Assembly (NCBI GenBank): GCA_002104895.1
Contig: MCFG01000195.1
Span: 16,001-80,000 of the forward strand
From: Anaeromyces robustus
Lineage: Eukaryota > Neocallimastigomycota > Neocallimastigomycetes > Neocallimastigales > Neocallimastigaceae
DNA length: 64,000 nucleotides
Reading direction: 5' to 3'
In this document: positions 59,754 to 64,000 of the stretch, piece after piece
Layout: each line of letters opens with the position of its first letter
Position numbering within the stretch: the first letter of the stretch is position 1
Position numbers and translations under genes: made by a program
Notes under the pieces: model-generated
Told to the model about the DNA's origin: nothing
What the model saw: the letters and a program-made list of their open reading frames with translations, nothing else
The model's database searches: none

Positions 59754-60839
59754 CTAAGCATATATTAATTCTTCTGCTCTATCTACATTTTGACTTAACC
59801 AATGACGTACATAAACACTAACTTTTAAAAATTTACGTAATGCATATTTATCATATACACATTTACACCATTTTTTTGGAGGTGAAACAAGTGTTTCTAC
59901 TAATAAACTTACACAACCTTTAAGTTCTGATTCATGATATCCAGAATAATGTCTCAAGTTTGGTGTCTATAATTTATAAAAATATTTTCATTTCATTATA
60001 AAAAAAAAAAAAAAAAAATTAATAATAAAATAAAAATAAAAATAATAGTAATAGTAATAATAATAATAAAATTCGAAAAGTAATTATTTACCCATCTAGG
60101 ACGATTTAACATAATTCGTGATAAATACATAGATGCTGCTGTAATTCTTGATGGTAAATAATATAAAAATTCATGTGATGTTAAAGATAATTCCATAAAA
60201 AATTTTGACATAGTTCTTGCATAGGTTTCATAATCATCTGCTTTAGATATTCTACGTAAAAAATTTAAAGGATTTGGGTAATTAAGATCAAATTTAAGTT
60301 CTTCTAAAATTAAACGCTCAGCTCTAAACACTTCCTCTTGAGAATTACAGTAATTAGCGGTTTTAAGAAACTGTTCAATTGGGGGTACAACAATTTCTTC
60401 ATATTTAGCTGCAATAAATAAAGATGCTAATCCAATTAATGGAAGCTTTTCATTTTCTATTTTATGAATTGATAAGAATCTATCAACAATATTCATAGCA
60501 AGGTAAAGAGTTTCTAGAGTGAATTTAAAAGCAAAATGAATTTGAATAAGCCAATCTACTAAAGAATCGCGCATTTGCCATGATAATTGAGGATTTCTAT
60601 TAATAATATACTCTGGATCTGGTTTTGTAGTTAACTATATATATATTTAAATATATAGATAATAAAATTAAAAACAAAATAAATGAATAAAATATATTAA
60701 AATCAAAATAAATGAAATTAAATTAAAATAGAATAGAATAGAATAAAATAAAATAAAATAAAATAAAATAAAATAAAATAAATTAGAATAAAATTGAATA
60801 AAATAAAAAGAAATTAAATAGATATTAAAATAAAATTAG

Positions 60840-60870
<31 letters not shown>

Positions 60871-62250
60871 ATAAAAACTAAAAAATTATATATTATTAAA
60901 TATTACTTCTTTTTCTCTTAAATGTTCAAATATATCTTCAACATATTCAGAAACCATTATTGGATCAAGTGCATCTTCAGCATCTAAATTATCCCAATCT
61001 TGTTGTCGAATTTCTTCAGTTTCATAACCATTATTGATTTCAGCTTCTACTTCAGCTTCTACTTCAGCTTCTACTTCAGATTCTACTTCAGCTTCTACTT
61101 CAGATTCTACTTCAGATTCTACTTCAACTTCTACTTCAGATTCTACTTCAGATTCTACTTCAGATTCTACTTCAGCTTCTACTTCAGATTCTACTTCAGA
61201 TTCTACTTCAACTTCTACTTCAGATTCTACTTCAGATTCTACTTCAAATTCTACTTCAGCTTTCTCTTCGGATTCTTCTTCAGATTTTTTTCCATAAGTA
61301 AATTTATTTGTTCTTTCTTCATCATAAGCTTTAATTTGAATTTCTTCATCTGTATTAATTTTATCAAATTCTTCTTCCTCAACATAATATTCACTTCCTT
61401 TACCTTTTTCTTTTACATTGATTCTTTCTTCAACAACAACTGGTTTTCTTTCTTCAACATTTTCATATCTATCTTCTACTTGATAAATCTTATTAAACAT
61501 CAAGTTATTATGATCAATATTTTCTTTATTTGCCATTAAATCATCTTCAATTATATCGATTGGTGCAGTAACTTCAGTTAAACTACTATTTTTGATATTA
61601 TTACTATCAGATTTAGTAATAGCTGAAGTAGTAGCTGAAGTAGTAGCTGAAGTAGCAGTGGAAATGATAGTCTTAGTTGAACTAATAGATTTTTCAACAT
61701 CTTTAATGTTATTATTAATTCTTTGAAGTCGAGTTTTATTACGCTTGGTTACTAAACTTGTATTGGTATTTTCAATATTAATTATATTATCAGAATTTCT
61801 ACTTAATCTAATTCTTTTAACAAGAGGTGCTTCCTTCTGTTCTTCTTTTTTTAAAACATTTTTTAATACAGTGCGTGTTTGTGAGATATTCTAATAAATT
61901 TGTTATATACATATTAAATAATTTAAATATTTATAAAATAATAGTAACAGTATATAATTCATTTACTATTTTATTTAAGAATAATAACAATACCTGATCT
62001 GAAGTTACATCAGCAAGAGCTTCTCTACTTCTCTTTCTAGTAACATTATTTTTGGATTGAAATTTACCTTCCAAAACATTTCTATTAATGTTTTCATTGG
62101 TAATTCTTTGTAAACTCTAATAAAAAAAAATAAAAGTAAAATAATATAATTTTAATTATTATTTATAAATATAATATATAATATAATATATTTTTATTTA
62201 TTATTATTATTTTTTTATATATATTTATAAATAATTACTCTGAAATCCAT
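59754..62250 (-). CDS. B-type mitotic cyclin
   Basis: Activates Cdk1 for entry into mitosis. Exons (minus): 62250-62239, 62116-61994, 61890-60907, 60634-60092, 59966-59754; GT-AG, phase closes, 624 residues. A destruction box, REALADVT, lies in exon 2 (residues ~36-43), marking APC/C-dependent proteolysis. The long N-terminal region has basic stretches, a Ser/Ala/Thr repeat and an EVES/EVEA/EVEV repeat (61037-61260). The cyclin box starts after DPIMVSEYVEDIFEHLREKE, with the B-type signature MRDSLVDWLIQIH, LYLAMNIVDRFLS and LIGLASLFIAAKYEE. The C-terminal cyclin fold follows (LPSRITAASMYLSRI, YDKYALRKFLKVS). At 624 residues it is longer than typical B cyclins (~430-490), because of the N-terminus. 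The 12-nt first exon encodes only MDFR. Confidence 0.96.
60733..60780. repeat. AAAAT pentanucleotide array in cyclin B intron 3
   Basis: Short AAAAT run in the intron between 60635 and 60906; the same intron also holds a 29-nt poly-A at 60841-60869. Confidence 0.92.
61037..61260 (-). repeat. 12-bp coding minisatellite in cyclin B
   Basis: Units of 12 bp encode EVES, EVEA, EVEV or EVEF, about 19 in a row. All three frames of the opposite strand are largely open for the same reason, giving spurious STSDSTSD and FYFRFYFR proteins. Confidence 0.95.
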
Positions 62251-64000
62251 GTTTGAATATATATAATTTAAAATTCGAATAAGAATAACGTAAATAATAA
62301 TCAACGTAATGATTTTTTAAAATATTAATTTAATTTCAAATTATGATGTAAATAATATAAATACTGCAAGTAATGATTTATCCTATGAATTATTTATTTT
62401 TAATCAATAAAAAAAAAAAAAATTAATAAAAATGTAAATTTATTATTAATAATATAATATATAATATAGTTTTAATAAATTGTATATTAATATTATACAA
62501 TTTAAACTATATTATTATATAGTTTAATAATAAAAAATCATATAAATGTTTTTTATTAAAAAAAAAAAAATTACTTATATTATTTACCTTTAAAGGAAAT
62601 TCTATAAGTTATTCTTTTAAAACTTCTTTTGAATAATAAATAGTTGTATAAAAATTGAAAAGTGCAGAATAAAAAAAAAGAGAGAAAATTTTAAACCTTT
62701 TTATATTAATTTGATTCAATTTTTCTCAAATATCAAATATATAAACAATATCTATTATAAAAAAAAAAAAAATTTTTTTTTTTTTTTAATCAAATTTAAT
62801 ATATATACAAATAAATTAATTATTATTTCTAATCAAATATATTACAATGTTGTATAATACATTTAAACATTTTTATATTTTTTAAAAAAAGTAATTTTTT
62901 TTTTCTTTTTTTCTATTACAATTTTTTAAATCGATGTTTATTGAATTAAAAAAGTAAATAAATAAATAAATAAAATAATGCATTTAAATAAATAAAAGAT
63001 TATTCATAATAAATGATTACTATGTAGAATTGATATATTATAATTATAATCTCATAATAAAAAGGCAAAAATAAAAATAAAATTAAAAAAAAAAGAAACA
63101 TTTTTATATTTCCTTTTTTTTTTTTTTTTTACAATTAATTGAATTGTGTCATTAATTTAATATAAATATTTTCATCACAATTTTCATCACTACTTTAATT
63201 TATTTTTAAATGAAACTAAGTTAATTTTTTATATATTTACAGATAATATTGTAATATATAAATACGATATAAATGTTTATATAAAGGTTTATATAAATGT
63301 GTATATTTAGTTTTATCTCTTTTATTTTTTATATATATATTTTTTACATTTATTTTACATTTATTTTATTTTAAGCTTTTTTTTTTTTTTTTTATGATTA
63401 TCAATTATTATTATTAATATTAATATTAATATTATTAGTTTATTATTTTTTAAAATAAGTTTGATTCTATGGTGTAATTAAATTAAATAATAAATTCCTT
63501 TTTAATAATAAAATATAGAGAATGAATTGATTCTATATATTAAAAGAATATTAGAATAAATAATAATTTTAAAAAATAATAAAATAATTATAATAATTAT
63601 AATAATTGATAATTAAAAAAATAAAAAATTAAAAAATTAAAATAAAATTAAAATAAAATAAAAAAAACATTGGGCCCTTTAAATTCTTAAAATTATTAAA
63701 TATTATAAATTATAAATCTATCTATAAAACGTACATTAATGTATTACAAAGGACAGACAATAATTAAATATTATGGATGATTTTTATTGATGATTCAAAA
63801 ATTTTATTTTAATTTAATTTAATTTTAATTATTTTTATTATAGATTATATAAATCTTAAAAAATATTATTTTATAGTCATTCTAAAACTTTTGAATGACT
63901 AGTAAAGAAAAAAAAAAATACATTATTTTTTATTATTATAATTATTATTATTTTAATTAAAAATGAAATTGAAGAAAATATCCACTTTTAATAATCATAT
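62251..64000. other. Intergenic upstream of cyclin B, no gene seen
   Basis: AT-rich. A small hairpin at 63874-63901 (TAGTCATTC...GAATGACTA) and a slightly more mixed patch at 63660-63780. No coding signal to the window edge. Confidence 0.7.

Noticed and set aside
61000-61539. Plus-strand Phe/Tyr/Arg and Ser/Thr/Asp repeat frames
   Set aside because: Antisense shadows of the EVES repeat of cyclin B.

Overview
The window is very AT-rich eukaryotic DNA, by eye well over 80% A+T and higher between genes. It has long A/T homopolymers, TTTA/TTA/TTTTA microsatellites, widely spaced genes and many short GT-AG introns. The gene content points to an anaerobic gut fungus (Neocallimastigomycota). Evidence is a secreted GH5 cellulase ending in two CBM10-type fungal dockerins, a secreted expansin, and genes of a flagellated zoospore (PLK4, B9D1, a RIIa-domain protein). 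Genus cannot be told from the sequence.

Layout. 1-1323 (-): 5' part of a class II (bacterial-type) HMG-CoA reductase running off the left edge. 9553-15394 (+): a 15-exon MYST acetyltransferase with a double PHD finger (MOZ/KAT6-like). 17776-19733 (+): expansin-like protein with a Gly/Asn/Trp-rich tail. 21332-27365 (-): polo-like kinase 4 in 11 exons. 28900-30804 (-): GH5 endoglucanase with two CBM10-like modules and two dockerins. 34965-36137 (+): secreted, extremely acidic, low-complexity protein. 43714-44580 (+): ELO fatty acid elongase. 46962-47459 (-): intronless gene resembling bacterial proteins. 48574-48783: decayed Cys-rich coding remnant. 49902-51765 (-): B9D1. 53792-56144 (+): RIIa-domain protein. 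About 56340-59465: about 38 tandem copies of an ~82-bp minisatellite, interrupted at its right edge by a GC-richer island. 59754-62250 (-): B-type cyclin. The rest is AT-rich intergenic DNA in which I see no genes.

How the genes fit together. The GH5 enzyme and the expansin both act outside the cell on plant wall cellulose; only the GH5 enzyme carries dockerins for the cellulosome. PLK4 (centriole duplication), B9D1 (ciliary transition zone) and the RIIa protein (probably axonemal) serve the zoospore flagellum. Cyclin B and the MYST enzyme are core cell-cycle and chromatin proteins. There is no operon-like organisation.

Exon boundaries of the multi-exon genes were worked out by hand. All use GT-AG, keep phase across every junction, and rebuild continuous conserved domains. 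The strongest leads are the minisatellite and its island, a perfect 32-bp inverted repeat at 33202-33274, the expansin tail, the MOZ-like PHD pair in a fungus, two transfer candidates (class II HMG-CoA reductase and the gene at 46962), and splice acceptors preceded by A-tracts.
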